From: Suillus spraguei
Taxonomy: Eukaryota > Basidiomycota > Agaricomycetes > Boletales > Suillaceae
Assembly: GCA_016800925.1 (NCBI GenBank)
Contig: JABCPU010000388.1
Location: forward strand, 1 to 62,659
Length of the DNA: 62,659 nt
Direction of reading: 5' to 3'
A program made the position numbers and the translations under genes. Below are positions 33,452 to 45,076 of the stretch, in pieces (the first letter of the stretch is position 1; every line of letters begins with the position of its first letter). Below the pieces are notes generated by a model. That model was not told where the DNA came from, did not search any database, and saw nothing but the letters and a program-made list of their open reading frames with translations.

Positions 33452-33691
33452 ATGCCATCATTGTCACATTCGTCATTATCATCTGGAATGTCTACATCAA
33501 ATATCCGAATCCCTTCCTCGTTTCCTCACCCTCCACTTGATGCCAATGGTTCAAATTACTCGTCATGGGTCACATCTATGGACCTTTGGCTTTCGTTGTT
33601 CAATCTGTGGCGCCTCCTCATCGGTGACGAGAAGGAACCACACCCCCCAGTAAAGCTCGCTAATGAATCTGATGCAGCTTTTGTGCAACGT
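33452..33691 (+). pseudogene. copia 2 gag, N-terminal piece
   Basis: ATG 33452 starts MPSLSHSSLSSGMSTSN. The piece contains the gag-like NGSNYSSWVTSMDLWL motif and is open until the solo LTR at 33692. The reading frame resumes at 35298, with the target site rejoining as V-Q-R-V-T-T. Confidence 0.8.
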
Positions 33692-35293
33692 TGACACGCA
33701 CCAAACTGGTCTGGTGCATGGCTGACTAAACACTACTGCAGCTGACAAATAGTACCAGGACTATAATAGCTTAGTGTTCCTCTATTCAGAAATCAATCCC
33801 TGATGCAGAATCAAAAGTTTCTTGTTGCTCGTAAAAGTTTGCTTATTATTTCTAATTCATTTTTCATGGGAGTATTTATGTATGTTTAGCTACAGAAACT
33901 ACTTCATGAGATTCCCACAAATGTCAGGTGACCCCAGCAAAATAATTACATAGAGTTACCCTGCAGAAAAACTCATGAAACACATTGTGATTCACTTGCA
34001 TCACCTCTATGCATCTACAAAAAAAGTGCAAATCTATGCTTCAAATATTACATAATTGATATTCCTCCTAGGATAGCCACTAATAGTCACCTGATCTCAA
34101 ATTTATGCATAGCCATTGACGTCCCACATGACTTTTTCTCACACCCTTGAGCATATTACAAATCAACTATGACAATATTCAATAAATAGGGTAGGTCAGC
34201 ACCCCTACAAAATGTGGGAAAACAGTAGCATAGCCATTCATTTTGTCTATATAATACCCACCTTTTTGTCAATAAACCAGAGAGATTTTCTCCCCCTCAG
34301 AAATATAACTGAGAGTGAAGTGTGACCAGCACTATCAGCACACTGTCAAGAACATTGTCAACAACAGTAAGATTGGAAGTCTACTCTGTGAGATAGCACT
34401 ACCTTGAGCTCACTGTGCTCAACAACTAGCAAGACCCTGAGCTCACTGTGTCTGACAACCAGCAAGACAACAAATCTTTTTTCTTTGACAAATTCATTCT
34501 AGTTTCTTTCATCATCTTCCTCTCTGTTTTTCTTTCTCTGTTGTCTGTTTCCTTGCTTCTGTTTCTTTTGAATCTTTCTCTTTTCTTCTTTTTCTTTGAT
34601 TACTGGTCTCTCTCTCTCTTTCAAAGTTTGTTGGTGCTAAGTGTCCTTGTGTTTCTAATATTTGTGTTGTCTCTTTAGTCCATCTAAGGCCAGAGTAGCT
34701 TAGTGGGAGAGACTTTAGAGGTTGACAGTGACACTTGATCTCGCACATCTGAGTAGCAATACTGAGTTAAGGTCTTCACTGACTGATAGACTCTAGTTAT
34801 TGAAAGGGGACTTGGTATTGAAATCCAAGGACGTCCATTCCTGTTATCTGCTTAATACTCATAGTGAGTTCCTTGGCAGCAGGTTCAATAATAAGCTAGA
34901 AGATCTCTGAAGTAGTGACTAGTCTTGACCAGGGATCCTACCTGCTTGTCTGAGAAGGTGATTGTTGTAACTTCCCACAAATTTCAGTAGCACAATTGTT
35001 GCAAAACACCTGCATTCCATTGGAGAGAGTAATTCGGCCAGTTACTTTTGTTTCTTAGTTTGTTTGACTTCTGTGTTTTTCTTTGAAGTTTAGTTGTTTC
35101 GAGAATCTTTGTCATTGTCCAAGAGTTTGCTGATCTCACAGAAGTGACTCATTTGCTGACTGTAGCCTGGGGAACATAAACAGCCACCCACGTACAACCA
35201 CATTATCAGACATTGGTATTTGTCTGAATCACTGACCGTGGAGATATTTGGTTTTATAGGTCTTTATCTATAGATCATCTATCTAAGAAGACA
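33692..35293 (+). mobile_element. 1.6-kb solo LTR inserted in copia 2 gag
   Basis: Starts TGACACGCACC and ends AAGACA, with flanking ACGT (33688-33691 and 35294-35297); a 5- or 6-bp duplication (CAACGT) is equally possible. Precise excision restores the gag codons. A TATATAATA box lies near 34248, which sets the plus orientation, and a T-rich stretch near 34480-34670 explains the ORF there. Large LTRs of this kind are known in fungal gypsy elements. No internal sequence of that element is in the window. Confidence 0.8.
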
Positions 35294-35297
35294 ACGT

Positions 35298-37121
35298 GTT
35301 ACCACTCATGATGCCAGTACAGATGTCGTTTCTTTCCGTGAACGACAGAGTATCACGAAGGGTCTTTTGGGCATGGCTGTCCATTCTAGTGAACTAATTC
35401 ACTTTATGGGCATCTCAGACCCTGCTCTTGTTTGGAAGGCACTTGAGAACAAGTACCAGGCTACTATTGGCATTTGCTTTACTCGCCTCATGGGTCATGT
35501 CTTTGATCTTCCAAAGGCATCAGACAGCAACTCACTCACGCAGTCAATCAAGGAGATCACTGACATTAAGGCACAGTTTAAGGCCATCAAGTCAGCAGAA
35601 TGGAAGTGTAATGAGTATACTCTCGTACAGGCACTACTTCGTGCATTACCAGACTTCTATGTCCCGCTCTCGCAGCTCATACTTCATAGTGCTGATGCGA
35701 ATGCTGGAAAGCTCACGCTTGAAGGTGTTGTTAGTCAGATCCGGAATTCTGAACAATACTATGCGAGTTTTGGATCCAATAACCCTCATGCGCACCATAC
35801 TGCCATGGCAGCTCGAGCTGTCAAACCAGGCAAGCCAGCTGACCGTCCCAAGCCAAAGGACCTTGACGCAGCCAAGGAGACAAGTGGGAACTCTCATGGC
35901 ACTCGACATGTGGATTCTGTAAGTGCACAGGACATATTTGGTACAACTGCCGTACTCGTCTAGCAAAGACAGACTCTCCAATCACGTCGACACAAACTCT
36001 TTCATCAACCTCGCAGATCACTGATCTACCAACTCCTGCTCTAGTGCAACATGACACCATCCCATCATTCCTCCGTCTACCTATGCACGAAGCCAGTTTC
36101 TCTAATACGAGCAATAGTTCTTTCTCCTTCCATGTAGATTCTGCTGCAACTGCACATATGGAATTGGACTACTCCCTATTTACTCACTACGCTCCCTATA
36201 ATCCACCCTTAACAGTGAAACTTGCAAATGATGATGTCGTTTTCGCTCTGGGCTGGGGGATTATAAAGTTAGTGCTCGACAATGATGGAAGATGGGAGCC
36301 TATTGGGCTGCCTTTTCTACATGTTCCCGATCTGCGATGCACTTTGATATCTGTCTCAGCTCTTGCATCGGAGGGTATCTTCTTTGAAACGAATGCGAAA
36401 GGAGCCCGTATACACCGAACAGATGGTGCCACCATTGCCCAAGGCAATTGTACTGATGGGTTATACTATCTTCATGCAAAGTACAGCCATGACCATATTG
36501 CCTTCGCCGCCAAGGCTTTGTCAAACATGCCACTACCAGCAGCAGTTTGGCATGCATGAATGGGTCATGCAGCTGATACTACCTTGCACAAAGCTGCAAA
36601 GGTGGTCACTGGACTTGTTCTTGCTGATAATAGGCCAGATCAACCTATGGAATATGGTGCCGATCACATTGAATGTCAGTCATGTCTGATGGGAAAACAC
36701 AAGTGCTTCCCCTTCCCATCACATGCTCGTCACCATGCCACCCACATTGTAGAACTCATTCATACGGACGTCTGGGGACCCATTGACACTGCTACTGCAT
36801 CTGGAGAAATATATTTTGTTGCATTCACAGACGACTTCTCCCGTTACTCGACAATCTATCTCATCAAACACAAAAGTGATGTGTTTTCTCGCCTACAACA
36901 ATACATCATTTGGATTGAGAAGCAGTCGGGTCAGCAAGTAAAGCGCCTCCGCAGTGACAATGGTGGTGAATATATCTCCAGCACTGTCACCAAATTCCTG
37001 CATGACAAGGGTATAGAACATGAACTTTCGATGCCACATACTGCAGAGCAAAATGGGGTCGCTGAGCGTGGACATCAGACTATCGTCAGACATGCTTTGA
37101 GTGCACACCATCATAGTGGAC
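35298..37121 (+). pseudogene. copia 2 gag C-terminus, protease and integrase N-terminal half
   Basis: Gag continues (GLLGMAVHSSELIHFMGISD) to about 35900. A frame change then leads to a zinc knuckle, CGFCKCTGHIWYNC (CX2CX4HX4C, TGT at 35909). The protease site reads HVDSAATAHM, with Ala where the D-S/T-G signature has Gly. An in-frame TGA at 36557 stands where CGA (Arg) is expected (VWHA*MGHA). The integrase follows: CQSCLMGKHK of the HHCC finger, HTDVWGP, FTDDFSRYS and SDNGGEY with HTAEQNGVAERGHQT. Homology stops at about 37121, at the hairpin-rich block. Confidence 0.85.
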
Positions 37122-37300
37122 GAGTCCACCACCCATTGTGCCTTTGGCACAGGAAGCAAAAGGAGTGCTTCGCACTCCTTTTGCTCCCTGGCTAAGGCTT
37201 CGTCCTAATAATTCTGTTTGCCCAAGGCACAGGAAGGCAAAAAGAGTGCTTCGCACTCTTTTTGCCTTCCTGGCCTTGGCTTCATCCTAATAATTATCTT
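37122..37300. repeat. Hairpin array 1 (two units)
   Basis: Two units each form a long palindrome centred on 'agtgcttcgcact' ('gaaggcaaaaagagtgc' against 'gcactctttttgccttc'). Each is followed by 'ggcttc(a/g)tcctaataatt'. The first has the GAGTCCACCACC end, the second the short variant starting 'cccaaggcacaggaagg'. Confidence 0.8.
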
Positions 37301-37538
37301 TAATAATGATAATAGGTCTTGAAATAAATTATAACTTTAACCAATATTTTGGGAGAAGTAAAAGTACCACATCACCATCTTTGTGAGTTTATTGCCCATC
37401 TCATCCTCATGTCATTGCATTTGATTTTGATTTTTTATTATTATTTACTGCAAACCATTAACTTGAATAAATCTTTGTGTCAAGTTTTAATAGGGGGCAA
37501 CAGTATTAAGTTGTCACACCACAAAATCATGCAAGTGT

Positions 37539-37925
37539 CCCATCTCCTGTTACTGGTCTCCTGTCTCTCATTTCCTCTTACCAGTCTGCTGTCTCCCATC
37601 TTGTGTCTCCCATCTCCCGTCTTGTGTCTCCCATCTCCCATCTCCCGTCTCCTGTCTCCCATCTCCCGTCTCCCGTCTCCCGTCTCCCATCTCCCATCTC
37701 CCGTCTCCCGTCTCCCGTCTCCCGTCTCCCGTCTCCCGTCTCCCGTCTCCCGTCTCCCGTCTCCCGTCTCCCGTCTCCCGTCTCCTGTCTCCCGTCTCCC
37801 GTCTCCCGTCTCCCATCTCCCGTCTCTCCCATCTCCTGTCTCCTGCATCACCCATATCTCCTGTCTCCTGTCTCCTGCACCTCCCACATCTCCCATCTCC
37901 TGCCTCCCATCTCCCATGCCTTTAC
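37539..37925. repeat. 7-bp minisatellite (TCTCCCG)n
   Basis: About 50 imperfect copies of TCTCCCG/TCTCCCA, most regular at 37650-37810. All frames stay open because the 7-mer has no stop, which creates long false ORFs on both strands. Confidence 0.9.
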
Positions 37926-38619
37926 TCTCTCCTCCCCATGCTCTTCTGTCCCCCCATCTCTGCATCCTAATGATCATAGCAGCTTTTGAAACAAATAAAA
38001 TGCTTTTTCAAATGACAAAGTTCAGATTCTTTCATAGCCAAAATTATAATCAATCTAAGAAAAATCTATCAGAAGATGTTTCCTGAGGGTGGGAGAGGAC
38101 ACTTCCAGCCTGCTGGCAACTTCCAAGCTGGTATTGGTGCCTGATGGAGTAGCTTGTCATAGGTATCAACCTGTTCCTGACAACTTGACCATGCCTTTTG
38201 ATGGTGCCACCACTCCTTCCAGCCCCTGATGAGTTTCCCTATTAGCCATCTTCTGCAATTGCACTCATTTTTTGCTTGCCCTCCTTTTTTGCTTTGCACT
38301 CCTTTGCACTCCTTTTTGGCTTCACTTTTGGCTTCACACTCCCTTTGGCTCCCTTGGCTCCATCCTAATAATTTGGTTTTACCCCCAACCCATGGCAAAT
38401 TTGACCAGCTGTGCAGTCACATGACCAAATCACGCAATCATGCAATCACACAATGGGACAACTGTTGAATCGGCACATGAAAAAACCACGCGAGAAATTA
38501 AGCGAGCTAACCGAAACGCATGCGAGCATAAGCGAAAACCATATGGCCCTATGCGATGTACGCGAAAGCCACACGAGCTAGCGACAACTTTCACACCCGT
38601 TCTCCCTTTCTTCTTAGAT

Positions 38620-38878
38620 GAGTCCACCACCCGTTGTGCCTTTGGCACAGGAAGCAAAAGGAGTGCAAAGCACTCCTTTTGCTCCCTGGCCAAGGCTTCA
38701 TCCTAATAATTCTGTTTGCCCAAGGCACAGGAAGGCAAAAAGAGTGCTTCGCACTTTTTTGCCTTCCTGGTCTTGGCTTCATCCCAATAATTTTCTTTTG
38801 CCCAAGGCACAGAAAGCCAAAAAGAGTGCTTCGCACTCTTTTTGACTTTCTGGCCTTGGCTTCATCCCAATAATCATA
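38620..38878. repeat. Hairpin array 2 (three units)
   Basis: Three tandem units of about 75-85 bp carry the same palindromes and 'cttcatcc(t/c)aataat' spacers as array 1, in the same orientation, and end just before the helicase stop codon at 38968. The first unit again starts GAGTCCACCACCC. Confidence 0.8.
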
Positions 38879-38967
38879 GTAAATTTTCAAACAAACATGT
38901 ACATTTAACCACCATTTCAACAAAACTAAAAGTATACTATACAACACTTTACATAAAACTACAACAA

Positions 38968-41900
38968 TCAATTCTCAATCTGATCTCTAAGTCCTCTCAG
39001 CACTTCTGTATACACCACATTGGTCGTCCTTGACCCTTCTTCATGCTCTGGAAAGATAGCACACACTCTCTCTGGGTGAGTGCACTTGGACAATGCCACA
39101 TACAGCTGTCCATGACTGAACACAGGAGTTCTCAAATCCAGTCCAACCCACTTCACACTTTGACCTTGAGCCTTGTTGATTGTCATAGCAAATGCAAGAT
39201 GGACAGGAAATTGTCGACACTTTAGAGGAATTGGGTTGTCTTCAGCAGTGGCATCCAGTGTCATCCTGGGGATCAGCACTGTGTCCTGATTGTCTTGCTG
39301 GGCTTCATCAACTCCATCCTTGAGAATCCAACATTTGAGCACATGTGTGGTCCAAGACAGGAGGATCATCCTGGTTCCATTGTAGAGGCCATTGGTGGGA
39401 TCCAAGTTGCGCAACAGCATCAGAGGAACACCCACTTTGAGTTCCAATTTGTGCAAAGGGGACCCTGATGGTGTCAGAGTGTGAAGGAACTCATGAGGGA
39501 TATAGTCATAGTCCCTCTCAGCAACTGAGTCTGCACTAGTGAACACTGCTTTTTCTCCAGAGAATAATTCAAGAATGTTGGCATTGATTTCATCCACATC
39601 AGTGTTCTTTGCAGAGAGGATGGTACATTCCAGGAAGAAGGAATCATTCACAGGAGGATGGTCAGGAAGCAGGATAGGAGAGTAGAGGGTATTGATGAGA
39701 GACTGGACACTATTGTTGGCACAGCGCATATGAATTGGAAGGACAACTGTTCCATCAGCATGTGTGTTCTTTCCAGCTCCAATCTCCAGAAGCCACTTGG
39801 CAAATTCATCAGAGGCAGGATCTTGACCAAGGCGCATGTTTGTCTTGAGATGGAAGATCTGAAGCCTTGGCCAGATGCGAGATCTGCAGAAGGTAGCACC
39901 CACTATCTGATCCCTGGATCCATGAGCCACCACTGGTAGAGTCTGTCTGAAGTCTTCTCCAAAGAGTATGGATATTCCTTCAAAATCAGCATCAACATTG
40001 AGAAGGTCGCACAATGAGCGGTCAAGGCATTCCAGATTGTGACGGTGTAGCATTGGAATTTCATTGCAGATGATGAGGGAGGTGGCCTTCAGAAGCTCAT
40101 GCACAACATCTCCTTTCTTGATGTTGCAGGAGCTGTCTTCATTGATGGGGATTGGGATCTTGAATCGCAAATGAGCTGTATGTCCACCTGGCAGGAGGAG
40201 AGAAGCAATTTCAGAGGAAGCCACACATAGGACAATCTTGCCTTCAGCACAGAGTTTTGAGGCAATGAGCTTGCAGAGATATGTCTTGCCACATCCACCT
40301 GCACTGTGGACAAAGAATGCATGTCCAGGTGTCTGCTCATTTCTTTGCATGGCATCATTGACCACTGCATCAAAGACTGTCCTCTGCTCTTGATTGAGAG
40401 AAAGCACTCCTGGATCCACCATCTGCTGGAGCTCCTCCTGGTTATACTGGAGCTGCTCAGCAATGAGCTGATTTCCCTGCATGACCCCCCATCTTGCTGC
40501 CATTTGAGGTGTAGGCATCTGAGTAATCACTTGCAAAGACTTTCCATTTTTGTGAAGTTTTCCATCAATGAGATAGAGACCATAGTCATAGACCTCTTCA
40601 TTTGTGGGGCTGGGAATGTTGAATGGGGCATGAGACAGGTGGTGATGCAGATCATCACAGAGATTGTCCTTGAATTGGTTCCAAAGATCACTGGGGTCTG
40701 TAGGGTTGCAGTGGATGAGGATGATGGCAAAGAGATTGTGCATGTCATGTCCAGTGCTCATGTGAGAGGCATCCTGCAAACATTGGATCCATTCATTGTC
40801 ATCCTCAAGTAGACCCCTACGTCGACATGCCTCCTTAAAAGTGTCATATAAAACACCATCAACTGTTCGAAGGTTCTCATAGGAGGTGGCCCCTTGAATC
40901 CATTGTGAGTTTGATTGATAAAAATTGACATGAGCATCATACCTTTTACTACAGTCAGAAGCAATCTCAGGTAGAAGTGCTCTCCAGATCCAGGTGCAGC
41001 AGAGTACATCCTTCCAGTGGCCCTTCCACATTGTCGTACCTTCCATGTGGTCTTGTTCCATATGAATTTTGAGGGGAAGTCCTGGTAGAGGTGGTCATGG
41101 GCTCCAGCTGCCACCAAGACATTGTTGGCATTGGCTTTGAACCATCCAGTAAGGCAAGTCTCCTTAGTTGCTGCACACTCAAGAACATCCTAGGCATCAT
41201 CCTCAGGATCATAAAACACCATGTGTTCATTTGGAAGGTGGACTGGCAGACGGTAGACAGAAGGCCATTCAAGGTGCATTCCAAACTCAAAGATGTGCCA
41301 TGCAGCCTCAGTAGAGCTGATGTATCTGGAGTCAAGGTAGGTTTTGACCTCATCCACTGGTCCTGGCATCTCCAAAGTGGCATGGTCATTCCCCTTGTAG
41401 ATGTACTTGTGGATGTATTTCACAGACTTGATGGAAGCGCAGACTTCAAGATTGATGTGGCAGTTGAATTCCACCAGGAGTTGTGGAGGGTGAGGAACAA
41501 CATCTTTGTTGGTGAAGACAGTGTTATTCTTCTGGATAGTGCGACCATTGTCAGGTCTTGCATACTCTGGATAGCCATCCTCCTTCATCAATGTCTGGGC
41601 ACAGAAAGACTTTGGAAAGTGCTTTTTGCAACGTCCATTCTCCAAGCAACGTTCTGGAGAGCAGGGGCCATGAAGCATGTATTTCTCCATAGCCTCATAG
41701 AGTTTGGAATGGACATTTCTGTCAGGGATCTGGGCAGAGATGAAGGAGTCTATCTGTTTCACAGTGCAAATCTTGTGGTCTGGATCCAGGAAGATGAGAA
41801 GGTGCATGTGAGGCAGACCACGCTTTTGATATTCAATGGTGTACACCAATCCTGCAACCTTGCCATAGTAGCCTTTGTGAACTTTCTTCAGCAGAGCCTG

Positions 41901-42347
41901 CTGCTTTTGATAGAATACGCGAGCCACCAAGTCTGGACGGTCCACAGCAGTTTGATCTACATAAGAAAACTTGTCAGAATCAAGTCATGATAATGCATCG
42001 GTATGTCACTTTACCTGGAAGGAGATTCTCAGTAATCTCAGGCCAGCTTCCATTGGCAGTCATTGTCAGGAAGAGATCAGGTTTCTTGCAGGCACGGCAG
42101 ATGGCCAAGGAGTCCTGCAGTAGCTGCTGCATATAGCGAGGGCTTCCAGAATGAGAGGAGGGAAGGATTATAGCACGACCTGTCTCAGCCAAATTGCCTA
42201 CTCCATCATTGAGAATATTGTCTGTGAGGCCTTGGTAGCAGTCAGCCCTGATCTTCTTCTGGTTGTTTCTTATCCAGTTGAGTCTGCTCTGCTCAATGGA
42301 TGCCCAAGCATCAACAACATACTGCTGGAACAGCCTTCCACCACGAA
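38968..42347 (-). pseudogene. Helitron Rep-helicase (RepHel), N-terminally truncated
   Basis: RepHel nicks DNA (HUH Rep) and unwinds it (PIF1-type helicase) for rolling-circle transposition. Reading leftwards: the Helitron-like N domain (FRGGRLFQQYVVDAWASIE, LTMTANGSWPEI); intron 42014-41957; the HUH motif in RGLPHMHLLIFL; the tyrosine region KYIHKYIYKG; intron 40942-40893; the helicase with Walker A SAGGCGKT (about 40285), FGEDFRQTLP and the C-terminal NKAQGQSVKWVGLDL...YVALSK; stop at 38968. A TAG at 41190-41192 breaks the frame. Walker B reads IICNEIPM, where a DE pair is expected. The N-terminus before FRGGRL is missing at the junction with the inverted repeat. Inactive, but probably recently so. 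Confidence 0.85.
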
Positions 42348-42426
42348 AGATGTTGTTGTGGTCAATGAAAGAGTGTGAAGCACTCCTTTTGCTTCCTGTG
42401 CCGAAGGCACAACAGGTGGTGGACTC

Positions 42427-43046
42427 ATCATCAAGTATTGTCTCAATCCCTGAACCTTTCCCACGCCGTTCGACTCGTCAATGTGTTGAGGCTACACTCC
42501 CTCTTCCCCGTTCTGTTGCAATCCCAGCCAAGCCTAATGTTCCCATCAATTGACGCTGGACATATGTTCCAATTTACTCACATACAGACTCAGAAGTGCA
42601 GTCATCTGAAACCATCACAGAATATTCTGCAATGCTAGGATCCGCTCAGAATATGACTGATGGATGAAAACAACCCCCACAAACACTATCTGAAGCTCAC
42701 ACATCTAGTGAGGAGTCTGCATTCTGGGAGAGTGCTATGATAGAGGAACTAGCTTCACTACAAGAGAAAGGAACTGGTGTACTCGTTCCACTACCTCCTG
42801 GTCGGAAGGCAGTTGGTTCACGGTGGGTATATGCTTACAAATATGATGAAAGTGGTCAGATTGTTCATTATAAAGCTCATCTGGTTGCACAAGGATTCTC
42901 ACAGGTCAAAGGCCTTGATTATACTGAAACTTTTGCACCAGTAGCAAAGTATGATACTACACGAGCATTCCTCTCAATGGTCGCAAAATTTGATCTCGAA
43001 CTCGATCAAATGGATGTCAAGACAGCGTTTCTCAATGGTGGACTTG
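42427..43046 (+). pseudogene. copia 2 integrase-RT linker and RT N-terminal piece
   Basis: Frame resumes after the Helitron block with the Ser/Pro-rich linker, which holds two TGA stops (42551-42553 and near 42664). The reverse transcriptase start follows: GSRWVYAYKYDESG, GLDYTETFAPVAKYDTTR, LDQMDVKTAFLNG. It is cut at 43046 by the solo LTR, whose target duplication ACTTG is 43042-43046. Confidence 0.85.
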
Positions 43047-43815
43047 TGTTAAGACTGTACTCAAGGGTAGAGAGATCCGAAGGGCTTTGGCCTCAGTTCG
43101 TACACTGTGCCCCTTTCTCGAGTAATGCCCCTTATTTCAGGGAGGAGTTATTCGTCCGAAGACCCGGAAGGAGTTGCGTGACGGATCCAGGTGTTCAAAG
43201 GTGTCGGATATGATACGTCCGAAGGTTATTTGGAACGTAAGGAGAGGACAGAGATTAAGGCTAGTTTCGGAACGAGTTCCTAACTAGAAACTAACGGAGA
43301 TGGACTATCCGAAGATAGAGTCGGAGATATAGACTATAGGAATCAATCCTAAGTCTCGGAAGGTGACTTAAAACGGAGAGTGGCTTAAGTCCGGAGGAGG
43401 CAGAATGAGTAGAATCTAAGATGATATTCGAACTAAGGTTCTACGGAGATCTACAAGTGGTTTATATACTGTAAGTATCTAAGATGGATAATCAGCAAGT
43501 CCGGGACCGAGGGCTATGTACGAAGTGTAGCAGAAGTCTATTAGTTAATGCACAGCGGATCAGTAAGCATGAATCGGAAATGAACACAGGAAACGGATCA
43601 GTAACACAGGACGGAAATATAAACAGCCGGAGTACCGGTAGCAGGAGAAATGACGAAAGGAGATAGACGCAGATGTACACAAGGGAGTTAAGGTGCGAGA
43701 AGTGAGTACATTCGGATGGGTGGTCCGGACAGGATCTGTGGACCGGACGGATATGGAAACGATCGGATCTGGACGGATATGGTCGGATCTGAGATTAGAA
43801 GTATGGTATATGACA
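43047..43815 (-). mobile_element. Solo LTR, family A, copy 2
   Basis: 769 bp with TG..CA ends (TGTTAAGACTG to TATGACA) and a perfect ACTTG duplication (43042-43046 and 43816-43820). It is the reverse complement of the LTR at 7543-8111 plus about 200 bp that the other copy has lost. The TATA box (TATATAAA on the minus strand, near 43468) sets the minus orientation. It interrupts the copia reverse transcriptase between TAFLNG and DEDIYMRQ. Confidence 0.92.
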
Positions 43816-45037
43816 ACTTGACGAGGACATCTATATGCGTCAACCGCCCGGTTTCGAAGACTCAAAGTACCCAGATTGGGTTTGGAAGCTCTTGAAGGCT
43901 ATTTATGGCTTAAAGCAAGCAGGTCGTCAATGGAATAAGACCCTTGACAATTATTTGCGAAAAGAAGGTTTTAATTTTGTGCGGAGTGAAGCAGACTACA
44001 GCCTGTATGTCCTGCGAAAAGGAGATAAAACCATCTGGTTGCTCATCTATGTTGATGACATGTTGCTTGCCTCAAACTGCAGACAATTTCTCGATGATTT
44101 CAAGACTGCGCTGAGTAAGCATTTCGAGATGAAGGACCTTGGTAAAGCATGTCATTTTCTAGGGATGCACATCACACGCGACCACTCCAAACGACTCCTT
44201 AAAATCAACCAGACTGCCTTCCTGGAACAGATCCTCAGTGAAACAAAGATGTCAGATTGCCGTCCTGCATCCACACCTCTTGTGCCTGGTGTTTCACTGT
44301 CCAAGACCACAGTCCCTCTCACTGAGGCCGAGAAACAGCAGTTCACGCACCTCCCATATGCTCGCACCATTGGTGAACTCAATTTTGCCATGCGTGTGAG
44401 TCGTCCTGATATTGCATATGCGGTATCCATGCTGTCAAAATTTTTGAGCAATTCAGGTGTTGAACACTACCACCAACTCCATCATCTCCTTCGATATATT
44501 TGTGGAACAGCCCAATATTCCCTCACTTTTGGTCTATCAGACCAGGGACTCATCGGCTACTCAGACTCAGATTTTGCGTCAGATAAAGATGATAGTCAAT
44601 CAATTGGTGGCTACGTCTATTACCTTTTTGGCTCCCCCATCAGCTGGCATTCTCAAAAACAGTCAGTCGTAGCCACGTCCTCAACAGAAGCCGAATATAT
44701 TGCCCTCTCGAATGCTGCATGTGAACAAATTCATCTTAGTCAATTATTGCACGATTTTGGACTTGATTCATCCTTCATCACACCTACCACTCTGTATGGA
44801 GACAATAATGGAAGCCATGCCCTAACGAAAAACCCCCAGTTCCATGATCATGCGAAGCACATTCGTGTGCACTACCATTTCATTCGAGATCTTGTAAACG
44901 ATGGCACCATTAACATCCCATACATACCTACACATGATATGGTCGCCGACATCTTCACGAAATCACTATCACGAAAACTCTTCCGAAATCACCGCTACTC
45001 TCTCGCCCTCCGCTCATCTTCGAATGATGATGAATAA
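43816..45037 (+). pseudogene. copia 2 reverse transcriptase C-terminus and RNase H
   Basis: Continues the RT after the solo LTR: YMRQPPGFED, AIYGLKQAGRQWNK, the catalytic YVDDM (about 44050), and KDLGKACHFLGMHI. RNase H has GYSDSDFASD, SSTEAEYIALS and DIFTKSLSR. The frame is open to TAA 45035-45037 without a stop. This part alone looks intact; it counts as pseudogene because its 5' parts are separated and broken. Confidence 0.9.
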
Positions 45038-45076
45038 TTCCACCCGCATATCTGGTGATATGCGTCTGAGTGGGAG

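Larger units (their letters stand above)
37122..42426 (-). mobile_element. Helitron RepHel block bounded by hairpin-rich inverted repeats
   Basis: The outer ends are inverted repeats: 37122-37177 and 42371-42426 match at about 52 of 56 bases, both starting GAGTCCACCACC and both holding two nested palindromes. Inside are more hairpin units in direct orientation, a 7-bp minisatellite and a minus-strand Helitron Rep-helicase gene. The block replaces roughly 200 codons of the copia integrase, so it is not a clean insertion. Classical Helitrons lack terminal inverted repeats, so either the repeats belong to a separate family that flanks or captured the RepHel gene, or this is a variant. Confidence 0.65.

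Noticed and set aside
34448..34678. Hydrophobic Phe/Leu-rich ORF
   Set aside because: It lies inside the 1.6-kb solo LTR in a T-rich stretch; hydrophobicity follows from base composition.
36900..37300. CRISPR-like array from repeated hairpin units
   Set aside because: Units are palindromic, few, and have no unique spacers; eukaryotic transposon context.
37280..37300. CTAA-T as the true Helitron 3' terminus
   Set aside because: It is on the strand opposite to the RepHel gene and repeated in every hairpin unit, so it cannot mark the end of this element.
37349..38086. Long overlapping ORFs on both strands with SPVSRLP / GDGRRET repeats
   Set aside because: They are translations of the (TCTCCCG)n minisatellite, which has no stops in any frame; no start context or domain.
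38069..38398. Basic minus-strand ORF (GWKEWWHHQKAWSS)
   Set aside because: Lys/Glu/Cys-rich because of simple 'tttgcactcctttt' repeats; no stable features.
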